Positions 53,222 through 63,626 of a stretch of DNA of 64,000 nt are shown here, piece by piece (within the stretch, counting starts at the first letter, position 1; every line of letters starts with the position of its first letter). Under the pieces are notes generated by a model that had not been told where the DNA came from, did not search any database, and saw only the letters and a list, made by a program, of their open reading frames with translations. The position numbers and the translations under genes were made by a program. Source of the stretch: Venturia oleaginea (taxonomy: Eukaryota > Ascomycota > Dothideomycetes > Venturiales > Venturiaceae); assembly GCA_013176395.1 (NCBI GenBank), contig JABMLP010000035.1:62001-126000 (forward strand). The letters are read 5' to 3'.

Positions 53222-55668
53222 CTAAACCAGACTTGCGGTATAAATTTATGTAATTCCAAATATACAGATTACAATCCATGTATACTCCCTAGCACGTGCT
53301 GTAAATACAAGGGCATATTGTAGCAACGACCGGATATAAGCAATTGGATTTTCGCTTGAGCCACTCTTGAGTAGACTGGATCGGCCCGAGCCGCGATGAT
53401 CTAATCAACGCTATACCGTTTCTGATTTTTCCGTACAGCAAGGAAGTGGCGCTAACGAATGCCCCTAGGTCGAGTATGTGTCACGGTACGACCGCGGACA
53501 AGTCCTTCCCGCCGTTGGGGTGGCCCCACGGCACGTGATCGAGGCAGAACCGGAGTTCTGCCGAGGAAAGGTTTTAAAGCCTACGTGGCTTCAACCATTT
53601 CATAGCTCTTTGAGCTACGTCCTGTCGTCAAACCTGCCTGTTAGTTTGCCTACCAGTTCGTATATAGCCTGTTGAATGATACCTGTTCCTGCTGCTGCTC
53701 CTTCCTCCTGATACCCGAACCCGCCCCGTGACATTATCGTGTCAATTTGGCGATATTGTGCTTCCGAGCTTAACGAGGACAGGCACAAGTTCCAGCTGAC
53801 TTATTTTCTGAGAGCCATGATAGCCGTAGATTAGGGTCTCGCAGGATTTTCTTGCGTTTTTGATGAGCTTCCACTCATTTCATAAAGTATATTGTGCTTT
53901 CGAGGCTAACAAGGACATTTTCAACAAGTCCTCGAGTGAAATTCTGAGAGCCTTAATAGCCAAGAATGAAAATCTCGCTGATCAAACACGTTAATCAGCG
54001 TCGATCTATCGATTACGCCCCATAAATTTCCTATTCCGTGACGAGATTTACTGTGCAGTTAGATATTCATGAAAATCCTATGAAAATCCTGCGGATGCTA
54101 ATCTACTATGCTACGGCGGTCTTGGCTCTTCGAAAACAAGTCACTTTGACTTCCAGTTTGTCCACGTTAACCTCGAAAGCGCAAATACTGCATAAAATAT
54201 TCCGTGCCAATTTTTAGACGAGACAAAGATGGCTTCGATCAGTAGGGGCTTGCTCGTGAATTACCCCGGACCGCGGAAAACCAGATGAGGAATATTATGT
54301 TTATAATATGAGTCTGTTTGTATTTTATCTAAATCCCGATACAATGTAGTTGAGCTAGTCGTAAACTCGTCGCATTATCGCATTGTATACGCTCAATAGT
54401 TTTGTACGTGCATCGACCGCCCTACATTGGTGGCATCACGGGCAAGTGGTGATGTATACAATACTGGAATCCAAGGGCTCTGATTCGCCGAAATATAAAC
54501 TCTGGTCGAGATCGTACATTGTGAACATGGAGGCTAGTTCACGAGCAAGCCCAGGTCTCTTTTGTGTAAAATCTAGACGTGCACTGATCGATCTTCACAA
54601 CTACTAAGGTTTCCGACACATAAATTAGTTGTTCGCGCTGGCGGTGAAAAGCGCTGTGTAGATCGGAGTTCTGGTAAGTACGGTTGTTGGAACAAGCATT
54701 GCACGCAAACAGCAGCGAGTAGACTCGAGCACGGATATATTGAGGATGGAAGCATTGGCCAGAGATAACAACTAATTGTCAAGTAACCATAGTATATGCA
54801 CGGAATTTACGGTACCACAGAACAGGAATATAATCTAGGGTCGACGTTAAGCGATGTACTTTAAAGTGGTGATGTTGTGCTTAGCTATCTTGGCCGCTTG
54901 GGAAGTAAGTTGCTTTGAACCTCGAAAGTACAATATTCTACTTGCGATTGAGCGATTGAGCGATTGAGCGATTGAGCGATTGAGCGATTGAGCACTCACC
55001 ACTATAATATTATCTAATGTCGTTTTCACATCTACGTGGACATTCTAACATTCTTTGACTGGTTAGATCTTCTTTCCAAGCAGCTCTACCGCATAGCGAA
55101 GCCTGGCCGAAATACGTCGATCAATTAATTTCGACCCGATAATCACAACAGAACTTCTCTAAATAGACTTATCATACGATCGATTACGTACAAAGTTGCA
55201 GACAGGAGCAGGATCGCGGAATCTACAGGCCGGAATATACGATAGTATCTCAAGTAAGAAGCCTCGGAAACGATCCTATCCTAAAATTGAGTCCTCAGCT
55301 ATGAAAATTTCACCTTAGTATACTACTTGATTAAAATTAAGGGCGTTACTCGGTTGGTGAGTCAGTCACAACCTAAAGATTGTCCACGTGGATATAGGAA
55401 CTACAAGATCTACAGAAGTCCTGACATATAGCTAGAATATACTACGCCGAATACTAATTTACTCGTACATGCATTAGGGAGATCTCGGCCATGTGGAACG
55501 CGATCTAATATACTAGAGCATGCATATTGCATAAAATACCAATCCGAGTATTTCTGAAGAGAATAGTCGTGGACAGAGGGGTCCATATAACATATATGCA
55601 TTCTCTTCTTGCACCCACCCTACCGCCCTACACCACAGTCTTCTCAATCTTCTTACAAAATTGTCACC
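53222..55668. other. AT-rich degenerate intergenic DNA
   Basis: No gene is supported over 2.4 kb. Two diverged ~80-bp copies of a segment (TTGTGCTT-CGAG-TTAACGAGGAC..CTGAGAGCC, about 53755-53825 and 53890-53960) and related fragments near 54170 and 54915 suggest mutated remnants of an old repeat. It includes a GATTGAGC octamer array (54946-54993). Confidence 0.5.
54946..54993. repeat. (GATTGAGC)6 octamer array
   Basis: Six perfect copies of an 8-bp unit in non-coding DNA. Confidence 0.95.
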
Positions 55669-56440
55669 ATGAAGCTCCTTTTCTCTTCAGCTACAATCGC
55701 GCTTCTCCTGTCTTCCGTCGTTTCCGCGGATTCCACCGTTTCCTCAGATTCCACCGTCGCCGCAGGTTCCAGCGATTCCGCAAATTCCACCGTCGCCGCA
55801 GGCTCCAGCGATTCCGCAAATTCCACCATCGCTGCAAAAGGCGATTACGTAGGTTTCCTTCCTTTCTTTCCTTCTTCCTTCCTTCCCGTTTCCTTTCACA
55901 ACGTACATACATAAAATCCCCCAATATCAATATTATCAGCTTGCCCTTCCATGCTTATCAACATCCGCCTATTCCTCCCCCCTGAACAACCAACACCTAA
56001 CTAACACTTTCCCTTTTCCACATGAAACAGAGACAATGCAATGTATGGAGTAGCGTATTAGGCGCCTGCTTCCTCAAGAAAGAAGGCGGTCAAACATATG
56101 CCTCCACTTTACCAGAAGGCGCTCAAGTCAAAATAGAGTGGAAGCAGCAATGTCGTCCTGTAAGTTCAATGATCTTTTCTTCGGAATTCATTCGAATCTT
56201 TTTCTTCCCGCGCAAGAGATGGATGTGTCCCTTTTTTCAAACCAACCCCATATTCCGAATTGAGTAGTAACGTTTTCCTGTGTCTTTTTCTTTCCTCGTG
56301 TCGTTCAACTCTATGGGGTCAATGGAAATTGTGCTGATGGTGTTTTCTGCGTTTAGAAAGCGCCTTGCATAACGCAGAATAATGGGTGTGTTATGAATGT
56401 GGAGAAGATACTAAACGAATGGCATGCTAGTTGTAGTTAG
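55669..56440 (+). CDS. Small secreted six-cysteine protein, paralogue 2 (with repeat-containing pro-region)
   Basis: Exons 55669-55848, 56031-56159 and 56357-56440 (130 aa); both introns phase 0. Signal peptide MKLLFSSATIALLLSSVVSA, then a ~38-residue Ser/Ala/Thr-rich spacer containing two TVAAGSSDSANS units with N-x-S/T glycosylation sequons, then KGDY. The mature domain keeps C-x9-C-x27-C-x5-C-x6-C-x14-C-S-stop with exons of 129 and 84 nt. It differs from paralogues 1 and 3 by the spacer, which may be a propeptide or cell-wall-facing linker. QNNGCVMNV is shared with paralogue 1. Function unknown; candidate secreted effector or antimicrobial protein. Confidence 0.85.
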
Positions 56441-56988
56441 GGGAGACATGGGTACATAGGTGGTTTAGGTAGGGGAGGGAGGGAGAGAAAGTGAATAACG
56501 GGAACCATCATAGCTCAAGGACAAGTTTAATCGATATGAGTCGGTTCAATTGATTTCCAGACGCTAGAGACATCTCCTCGTGACTCGTGAGTTGAGCATT
56601 TTCCCTGGAAAAAGGAATCACCTGAGTAGGGCCCTTGGAATAAGCGACTGGGTGGTGATTGCGCCGAGTGGTGTGCGTAGATGACACCAAAACAAATTTA
56701 TAGGGAACCATTTTCTAGGGTTTGTCTTGGAAGTTAGCTCATATCTCTTTACAAGCTTCGTTTTAGCCTTCACAGGCTCGGCCAAGGTGTTAGACTATGC
56801 GATGGTGTTCTCTCGGGTTTGTTCGTATGGAGGAGATGTGTCCGAACATGAATGGACTGGATGGGGTTTGAGAGGAGCTGGATGAAGAGCGACGTGCCAG
56901 GTAGGTATATACTTCTTCTTGCCTTTCTTCGTCTCTGTCGTCCCAAGTCTGACACACCACATTTCCAATCATTTTCCCCACCGCCGTC
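56441..56988. promoter_or_regulatory. Upstream region of paralogue 3
   Basis: No gene. Shares ordered blocks with the upstream region of paralogue 1 (24430-24620). Confidence 0.5.
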
Positions 56989-57512
56989 ATGAAACTTATT
57001 TCCTCGGCTATTGTACTGGTTTTGGCTTCGACCATTTCCGCGGATTACGTAGGTTTCCTTCTCTTGCCTATATCCCCCCCATACCTCCACTTTCACCCTT
57101 CGCGTCTTCCCCGAATTCAGCATCTTCCCCAACTCCCCCAATCTTCACATCACTACCAACCCCACTATCTTTGTCTTCTCGCCCCCAGGACTAATTTCAA
57201 CTAACACCCTCTCCCCCCAACCAGACTCGCTGCGAAAAGGGACGCGAAAAAACAGGGTCCTGTTACCTCTTCAGAGATGACGGCACGAAAGTGGCCGAGA
57301 CGGGGGGACATCGCGAGGGAATTCCAAAGGGTAGTGTGACCACTTGTCGCAAAGTACGTGTTAAACCTCGCATGTTGTTGAACCCCCCCTTTGAACGGAA
57401 TCGTGCTAATAGTTTTTGCCATCAACAGTCGAATCCTTGCCTGGTGGAGGGAAACGGGTGTTGGTTAAACGTTGAGTTTTACGAGGGTGGTTGGTATTCC
57501 AGTTGTAGTTAG
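56989..57512 (+). CDS. Small secreted six-cysteine protein, paralogue 3
   Basis: Exons 56989-57048, 57225-57353 and 57429-57512 (90 aa), phase-0 introns of 176 and 75 nt. Signal peptide MKLISSAIVLVLASTISA differs from paralogue 1 at few positions. The mature domain is strongly diverged in its loops (GTKVAETGGHREG, FYEGGWYSS) yet every cysteine spacing and the C-S-stop end are the same. Conservation is thus of scaffold and signal peptide with variable surface, the pattern of defence- or host-facing secreted proteins. It lies 0.55 kb downstream of paralogue 2 in the same orientation. Confidence 0.85.
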
Positions 57513-57658
57513 ATGGTTTGTTTTGGGGATGGACTTGCATAGGGGGTTAGACAAGGGAATAGTGACGAGGGAAGGGGGTTATCTTGTTTGATGAATGGAA
57601 TATCCTCTTCTGTTTTTAGGAACGAAAAACTTCTTCGCCCATCTAATCTCTTCGTTCG

Positions 57659-58081
57659 TCAGCACGCCACAATTCTCCGTCGGTATCGGAATGGGAAATG
57701 GCAAGGTGCCAAGCTATAAACTATCGGTCGATGGGAAAAACACATTCGAATATCACGCTTGATGTGGATTCTTGGAAGGGGTGGAGCTTTGATACGTGGG
57801 TCTCCCTGTTTGTTCCTGGAGGTCACCATAGTTGGTTCAAGACACTTCCACGGCTTGTCCACCCTCCACCCCTTCAATCCGAACAAGACATCGAGAAAAA
57901 TTCCTAGAGATTCTGTGTCCTCGGGTTCGCCAAAAGTTTTATCGATATCGATGTCGAACTCGGCATTTTGCTCCGATTCAAGTTGGGTTCTTGGCGGTTC
58001 TGTGTTGATGAATGCATCGTGCCAGCTTCCTGCGCCGAATACAAGTTTTGTCCAGTCCGGTTGTTATTGCTATGAGTCCAT
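57659..58081 (-). pseudogene. Unknown protein gene with two stops near its start
   Basis: From ATG 58079-58081 the frame reads M D S stop Q stop Q P D W T K L and is then open for about 135 codons to TGA 57659-57661. The body (GAGSWHDAFINTEPPRTQLE, FDIDIDKTFGEPEDTESLG) has normal protein composition. The two stops TAG 58070-58072 and TAA 58064-58066 lie in what looks like a run of glutamine codons, so each is explained by one C-to-T change. Family not recognised; the true start could also lie in a missed exon. Confidence 0.5.
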
Positions 58082-58908
58082 GTTTGTTGTAGCAGTTGTT
58101 GAATGCAATTTGCCTTGCTGAGCTGTGTCGGAGAGGAGACACGCCGTAAAAACAGCGACGAGGGAAAGAAGCCAGTGGAAATAGTTGATGGTAGACACTG
58201 AAAGTATTCGTGATGTCTACATTTCGCCCAATGATAAGATACTTTCCTTACCCTTTGGCCGAACAATGCTGAATTTGGGGGCTGGATTTCGCATCATTCT
58301 TTCCCCGAGATCATGTTAGGCCTCGTGAGTAACGTCGTATATATCTATCATAATAATAATCTCAGCGATCTTAGAAACAATCGAATAATGTCGGAAAAGA
58401 TAATATTGGAAAATAAGGACTCCCTCTTGACAGAGCAGCGCCTCGCATTAGCCTACCAAGTCGCGGTCAGGGATTCGAAAGAGAAAGGGTTACTTCGCTG
58501 TGGCTTTGATGTACCAGAGCTGGTCGTCCTTACCGACCAGATCCATAGCTGTCCCAGGAGCACTGCCCAAGGCTCGTTGTCGGCAGTTCGTTGCCGCTTG
58601 TCTCGTGTTTGGCTGAAAAGCTTGACATTGTAAAGTCATGGCTGTACTGATATAGCGGCCCTGTCCTTTCTTGTCCACACCAAATCCTGCCCTTGGACGA
58701 CGTACTTCGTAGTGGACCTCCTCCCTTCACTTCAACACCGACATCGCTGAATTTCTAGTGTTCAATTCTCGGAGATAGCCTGACATGGAGCAATATCAAT
58801 CGTGATGTGACAGTTTCATTTTTGAATTACACACTTGAATCGAAGAGCCGAACCTCGGACTCTTCAAATCCAAATGGCGTCTAAAGCACTTCCATCTTGG
58901 CTCCAACC
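58082..58908. other. Intergenic; one weak 82-codon frame
   Basis: A plus-strand frame from ATG 58388 (MSEKIILENKDSLLTEQRLA) has protein-like composition for about 45 codons, then turns random before its stop at 58631-58633. Not enough to call a gene. Confidence 0.4.
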
Positions 58909-60724
58909 TCAAGTACCATAGCTGTACTTGCTCATTGCTCTCAACTTGGGCCCCCATATCCAGAAACACCACGGCACGAGTGTACACGCGACACTGATGA
59001 AGCCCAGTAAGGAAGTAGCCCAGCCAACCCTCAATTTACTGTACATTTGCGTTGCAAACAGCGGGAAGGCGAAACCCACGGTATAGCGCGACAGCGTGTT
59101 TGCAGCCATTGCAGAAGCGCCGTAGAGAGGGCCATATGTATCCATGAGATACATGGTGCAGGACATGAAATCCAGCACCTGCCCAATCCCGAATAAGGCC
59201 TCGCCAATGATGGGGACGATCCAATGAATAGAGGGACGTGCAGTCCAGGCGAAGAGAAAGAGACCGATGGGGATCAATATCGAACCAGGGAAGGCGGTGA
59301 ATAAGCGATATTCCGGGGGCGGCGAGGAAGCTGCACGTTTCGTTTCGGACGCACCGTGTGCCTCGGAATGCCGTTTCTTATATCGAAAAGCCAGTGGCGC
59401 GTAGATGTACTTGCTGTTGATCATGATGAATATGGTGGCGATGATGATACCGACACCAAGACCTATGAACGTTAGACCTTGGGCACCCAAGTTGAAGCCA
59501 TAAGTCTCCTCGAAGACTGAGGGGAACGCCACGAAAAACGTGTACTGAACGGCGAAGTTGAAGGAAATGTAAAGGCTGAATAGACCGGCAATAGGTTCGG
59601 TCAGAAGCATGCGCATTGGCCGTGTCAATCCGGTGCGAATGAACTTCTTCACCGCGTTCGCCATCTCGGTTTTTGATGTGGGAAGCTTTTCTGTAGCGCT
59701 CTTGTCGGTCCTGCTCTCTAGAATGCATTTCTGGTAAGGGTGAGTTAGGTGATACATAGTAAAATGTGAAAGAGGAGGAAGTCACCTTGTATGTCTCTTT
59801 CATGAAATATACTGGTGGTATAAAGACGGCGGCAACGAACAGCGTCACCCATTGCGTCCATCGCCAATCCAATGATTCAACAACAAAGCCACCGATGAGA
59901 GGTCTGTGACTGAGGATTAGCGAATACAATAGATAAACGAGGCTGACGTATAATCACCCAAGCGCAGGTCCCATGAAGGGAGCCGCGGCGTAGGCCGCCA
60001 TTGGAATTGCCCTCTGAGCAGGCGGCCAAACATCGCTGATCGTTGCAGAACCGATGCTCATAGCCGGTGAGCCCCAAAATCCCGCCAGGAATCGACATAT
60101 TATCAATGTCCCGATACTTTTTGCGAAACCTGACCCCAAGACGAAGAGTGCGAAGACAGGCAAACTCATTTGATACACCCGGCGACGACCCATGGTCTCG
60201 CTGAGGGGAGACCCGATCATAGGCCCAAATGCGAGGCCCAGTACGTAGAAAGAAAAGGGCAATATGGCGATGACGGTAGAAACTTTGAATTCCTTTTCGA
60301 TAGATTTGATGGCGGGCGTGTACAAGGAGGATCCAAGTGCTCTGTTCCTGTAAGCGACAAACTAAATTTGCAGCCGGGGCTGTTATCTTACGCTACGAAT
60401 GCAAGGCCAGCTGGAGATGATTAGTATTTACACGATCAAGCAAGTAACGAAGGGTGTTCAATTACCAGGAACAATAGAGTGAAAGAATCTTGAAGACTTG
60501 GACCAGTTGTGAGCGTTGGCTGGATCGTCCTCCCATGGTACCTCTTCTGTCTTGGTCGGGCGTGATTCTTCATGTTGGTTGCTCTCATCGCTGGCTCGCG
60601 GTGTGTTTCTTAGGGTTTCACTGTACACTGTTCCCATCTCCGAGCCTTCAGGATTTGAGCTGAGTGTCTGGCGACTCTGGCCATAAACGCCCGACCACAG
60701 GTTGATAGAAGACTCATTCTGCAT
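58909..60724 (-). CDS. MFS transporter, DHA1 (drug/polyamine:H+ antiporter) type
   Basis: Exons 60466-60724, 60392-60410 (19-nt microexon), 59958-60341, 59786-59903 and 58909-59730 (533 aa), all phases matching. The N-terminus has the conserved VPWEDDPANAHNWSK leader. TM1 and loop are FVAALGSSLYTPAI; motif A-like LSETMGRRRVYQMS; then FLAGFWGSPAMSIG, MAAYAAAPFMGPALG (motif C region), WRWTQWVT and a 12-TM layout with a long basic central loop. Known relatives (Tpo/Flu/Mfs1-type) export polyamines, azoles and other toxic compounds at the plasma membrane. The substrate cannot be inferred. Confidence 0.88.
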
Positions 60725-61650
60725 GTTGCTCGTAGGAGGAGACGTTCAGGAAAGATGAAGTGGAAAAGAAGAGGGAATATGGCCATAGTTCAGTTTGTTG
60801 GCGAGCACTTAGGGATGAAAAGACTAAGTATGCATGAACGTTACTGGCGCACATCAAGATCCAACAGCGTCGCACTAAACGAAGACCGGCGATGTTTCTG
60901 GCGTCAACAATTGGTCAGTTAGGGATGAATTGTTCGATCAGAGTCCAGATTTTTAGCCAGAAGACCGGAGAACAGGTACAGATACGTCAAGGCGTAGGGA
61001 TTTGTGTCGTGGTTAGCGTGCTGACGAGCTGTCGGATTCCAGCTGAAAGGTGCAGACTATACCGCTGTGGAAGTCGGACTGAGGATCGGTGGATCCCATA
61101 CAGGAGAGTAACGCAGCTCGACCAACATGTTGGGATGGAGGGTTCGCGAAGCTTGCGTTGCTACGAGAATCTTCATCTCATACCGGTAGTGCGTGGTGTT
61201 GAAAAGGGAGGGAAGAGCCGCGAGAAAGGCCGGAGTCTATTCCCGAGCCGATATCCATATAAGTAGCATTACTTCTTTTCACCACTCCGTTTCGTTCCTT
61301 TGCTCTGCTCTTTCACTCTCTGTTTTTTATAACCTCAATGAATCCTCTGTGCTATCTCCTCCTCGCACATATTACTATCGGAAATCAATTCATTCACATT
61401 CCTCCACCGGGAAAGGGAAAAAATTCAAAGACTGGCTGTAGGCGAGAGAAACAGTTGCTAGACTCGTGATTTTAGGAGCGTTGGTCCTTTCTGGTATAAT
61501 ACCAGGTTCGATTAGTGTGTACAGAAGCGGCAAGGAGGCCCAGAACAGAAAGAAAGTGATGAACCCGATTTATCGACTGAAGCACGTGATGTCACTACAC
61601 ACAGCTCAGCAATAGAGTTTAATAGCAGTTCAGTCATATATTGTGCAGAA
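60725..61650. other. Intergenic, no gene seen
   Basis: Frames here are short and of random composition. Promoter of the MFS gene on the left; 3' flank of the gene(s) at 61651-62897 on the right. Confidence 0.45.
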
Positions 61651-62022
61651 TTAAAAACCCGACAATCCGTTGTCCCCAGACTCGACAATGCTTAATGCGT
61701 CGACAACATTTATAAGTTGGAAAAAAGAGAAAAGAATCGACCCAGGAACATGTCCACGGCGAAGGCGTCTTTGGCTAGTCGCCGTGTCGCCATACACCTG
61801 CCTAGTAATGGCAAGACTGAGCTGTATCATCTGATCCTTCCACTGCCCATAAAGATTGTGCCGTACCAAAGTGTTGACCAATAACCGAATCAGTGTCTCC
61901 GAGGTCAAATAGATCGATGCATCTCCTGACTTCTTCCAACCCCCAACATCTGTTAATGTTCTATCAATTCCCACTTTAAAGCTTGCTAAAATGCTGAAGC
62001 GCTGCGAGGCATAAGCCGTCAT
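61651..62022 (-). other. 123-codon frame overlapping the end of the F-box-like gene
   Basis: Starts ATG at 62022, sharing ATGA with the upstream stop at 62019. Protein-like composition (LTSETLIRLLVNTLVRHNLYGQWKDQM). It may be a frameshifted or alternatively spliced C-terminus of the 62019-62897 gene rather than an independent one. Confidence 0.35.
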
Positions 62023-62897
62023 AGGTCTACGTCAATAGAAGATTTGTCCACAATGTTTAGTAATCTTGGCCACGGTCCATTTTCTTCGTCCTCTATCCGT
62101 TTCTCCATCTCCGCCCTGATCTTCTCCTCGCTCCATTCTTCGTTGCCCCCTCTAGATATGAGTTCGTTCTCTGGCCACCGGATGTCTCTACTAGCCAGAT
62201 AAGGCTTCAAGTCCAGCTGTTTCATAGCCCTGTGAAAGCGTCCGGCTTTCCCTTTGGTGAGCTGCAGAAGAGAAGGGTCAATAAAGCTTCCCACCCGTGA
62301 TTCAAAGGTGCTATATGTATAATCCATGCCTAGAGTCTGCAAAGGGGTGGCAGGAGGAAGGATGAGATATCCCTGAGTGATGCATTCCAGGTCATCAGCC
62401 ATTTGAGGAAGATGCTCCGACCAGGGCGGACATTGTCTAGCAAAATCAAGATCCAGTCCAAACTTGGATTTGACAAGAGAACGATAGCACTCCCACGGTA
62501 GGTCCTCCCAAATAGCCACCTGGTTCTTGCAGTCCTGGTTTGTGGCGTCGCAGTCTTCCCGAGTTGATCCTTGCACAGGCATGTCTATGTGTTGGCACCG
62601 TGAATCAGCACAGGCGAGTGCCCGATTCAATCGTTCGTCTTGGTAGTCCCACTCCTTCCAAAGCATCTCTTTGATGATTGCCTCGATAATCTCGACTGGA
62701 AGTTGGGTAATGGTAGAGCCATTGCGATAATTCTTGATTAGTCGTAAGGTTGTGGCCGCCGATTCGATGGATCTGATGGCTTCGACGCTTGCTACGAGGC
62801 GAGTATAGCTAACTGGTACGGCCCATTTCAACTCTGAAGTTATGGCATGTTTCATTTCGGGCAGACCGCGTGGGAAAATCGAAAATCGAGCGTTCAT
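62019..62897 (-). CDS. Unknown protein with F-box-like segment
   Basis: Single frame of 292 aa from MNARFSIFPRGLPEM. Residues ~65-80 (ITQLPVEIIEAIIKEML) resemble the first helix of an F-box as found in the many diverged fungal F-box-like proteins; several Cys/Trp-rich segments follow. No leucine-rich or WD repeats. If it is an F-box protein it would recruit a target to an SCF ligase, but the match is short. It may continue into the overlapping frame at 61651-62022. Confidence 0.55.
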   Translation of the reverse strand: MNARFSIFPRGLPEMKHAITSELKWAVPVSYTRLVASVEAIRSIESAATTLRLIKNYRNGSTITQLPVEIIEAIIKEMLWKEWDYQDERLNRALACADSRCQHIDMPVQGSTREDCDATNQDCKNQVAIWEDLPWECYRSLVKSKFGLDLDFARQCPPWSEHLPQMADDLECITQGYLILPPATPLQTLGMDYTYSTFESRVGSFIDPSLLQLTKGKAGRFHRAMKQLDLKPYLASRDIRWPENELISRGGNEEWSEEKIRAEMEKRIEDEENGPWPRLLNIVDKSSIDVDL

Positions 62898-63033
62898 CTG
62901 GACTCACTCCGTCGTAGTTGGGTCGGTGGTATCGATTCTGTGTTGAAATAGTCTTGGGAACTGTAGGAGAATATCGGGTTATCTACCCAGCCTATCCGCC
63001 AGTCAAAGCGATCCGCCAGTCAAAGCGAAAGTC

Positions 63034-63408
63034 CTACTTCTTTTCCCCTTCCGTCTCAAACTCAACGGGCAGATTCATGCCAATCCTCCTCGCAGACAAC
63101 CTAACCCTCTCCCCATCATTCATATTCATACCTGGATTATACCGTTCCACCAGCGTAGCATACGTCCTCTGTGCCTTCAAATATTGCACAAATTGTTCCG
63201 TGACTTGTAGGTGATGATGTATTGACTCCTTCTCTGTTGCGGCGGAGGAGTTCTGAAGCGAGTGCCGCAGTCTGTGTTTGATTGGTGTGGGGTGTGACAG
63301 GTGGGATGGTTTGGAGTTCTTGGGGACGGCAGCGGTGGCTGTTGTTGTGCCTGGGATGGGGAGTTCGCGGAGGAGACGGCGGTAGAGGGATTTGATTTGG
63401 TGGGACAT
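63034..63408 (-). CDS. fmc1: ATP synthase assembly factor FMC1 (LYR-like, mitochondrial)
   Basis: Single exon, 124 aa. It opens SHQIKSLYRRLLRELP, an LYR-motif helix, and closes with EQFVQYLKAQRTYATLVERYNPGMNMNDGERVRLSARRIGM, the typical FMC1 C-terminal block. Family role: stabilises assembly factor Atp12 so that the F1 sector of mitochondrial ATP synthase assembles. The middle (~40 residues, poly-Ala/Thr/Pro) is low complexity. It is divergent from the mitochondrial GTPase gene at 63627. Confidence 0.9.
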   Translation of the reverse strand: MSHQIKSLYRRLLRELPIPGTTTATAAVPKNSKPSHLSHPTPIKHRLRHSLQNSSAATEKESIHHHLQVTEQFVQYLKAQRTYATLVERYNPGMNMNDGERVRLSARRIGMNLPVEFETEGEKK

Positions 63409-63626
63409 TGCGGCTGATCGATTGGGGCTTGATGGTGGTGGTGAAGATGGTATGGGATGGTGGAGGAGGGACTCTAGAGGTGATGGTGGAGGAGGGACTC
63501 TCTCGTAGGTGATGGTTTGGCCGCACTCGTGATGAACTTTTTGGTGAACTTATTGGATTTCATACTGCGGATTATTTCTCGATTTTACGACCAAGCCACC
63601 CTCGTTTCATAGGAAGACCGAATACA
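63409..63626. promoter_or_regulatory. Bidirectional promoter of FMC1 and the EngB-type GTPase
   Basis: 218 bp between divergent starts, with two imperfect copies of a GGTGGAGGAGGGACTCT motif (about 63458-63500). Confidence 0.6.

Noticed and set aside
58388..58633. 82-codon frame (MSEKIILENKD...)
   Set aside because: Only the first half looks protein-like; no conserved motif, exon partner or promoter evidence.
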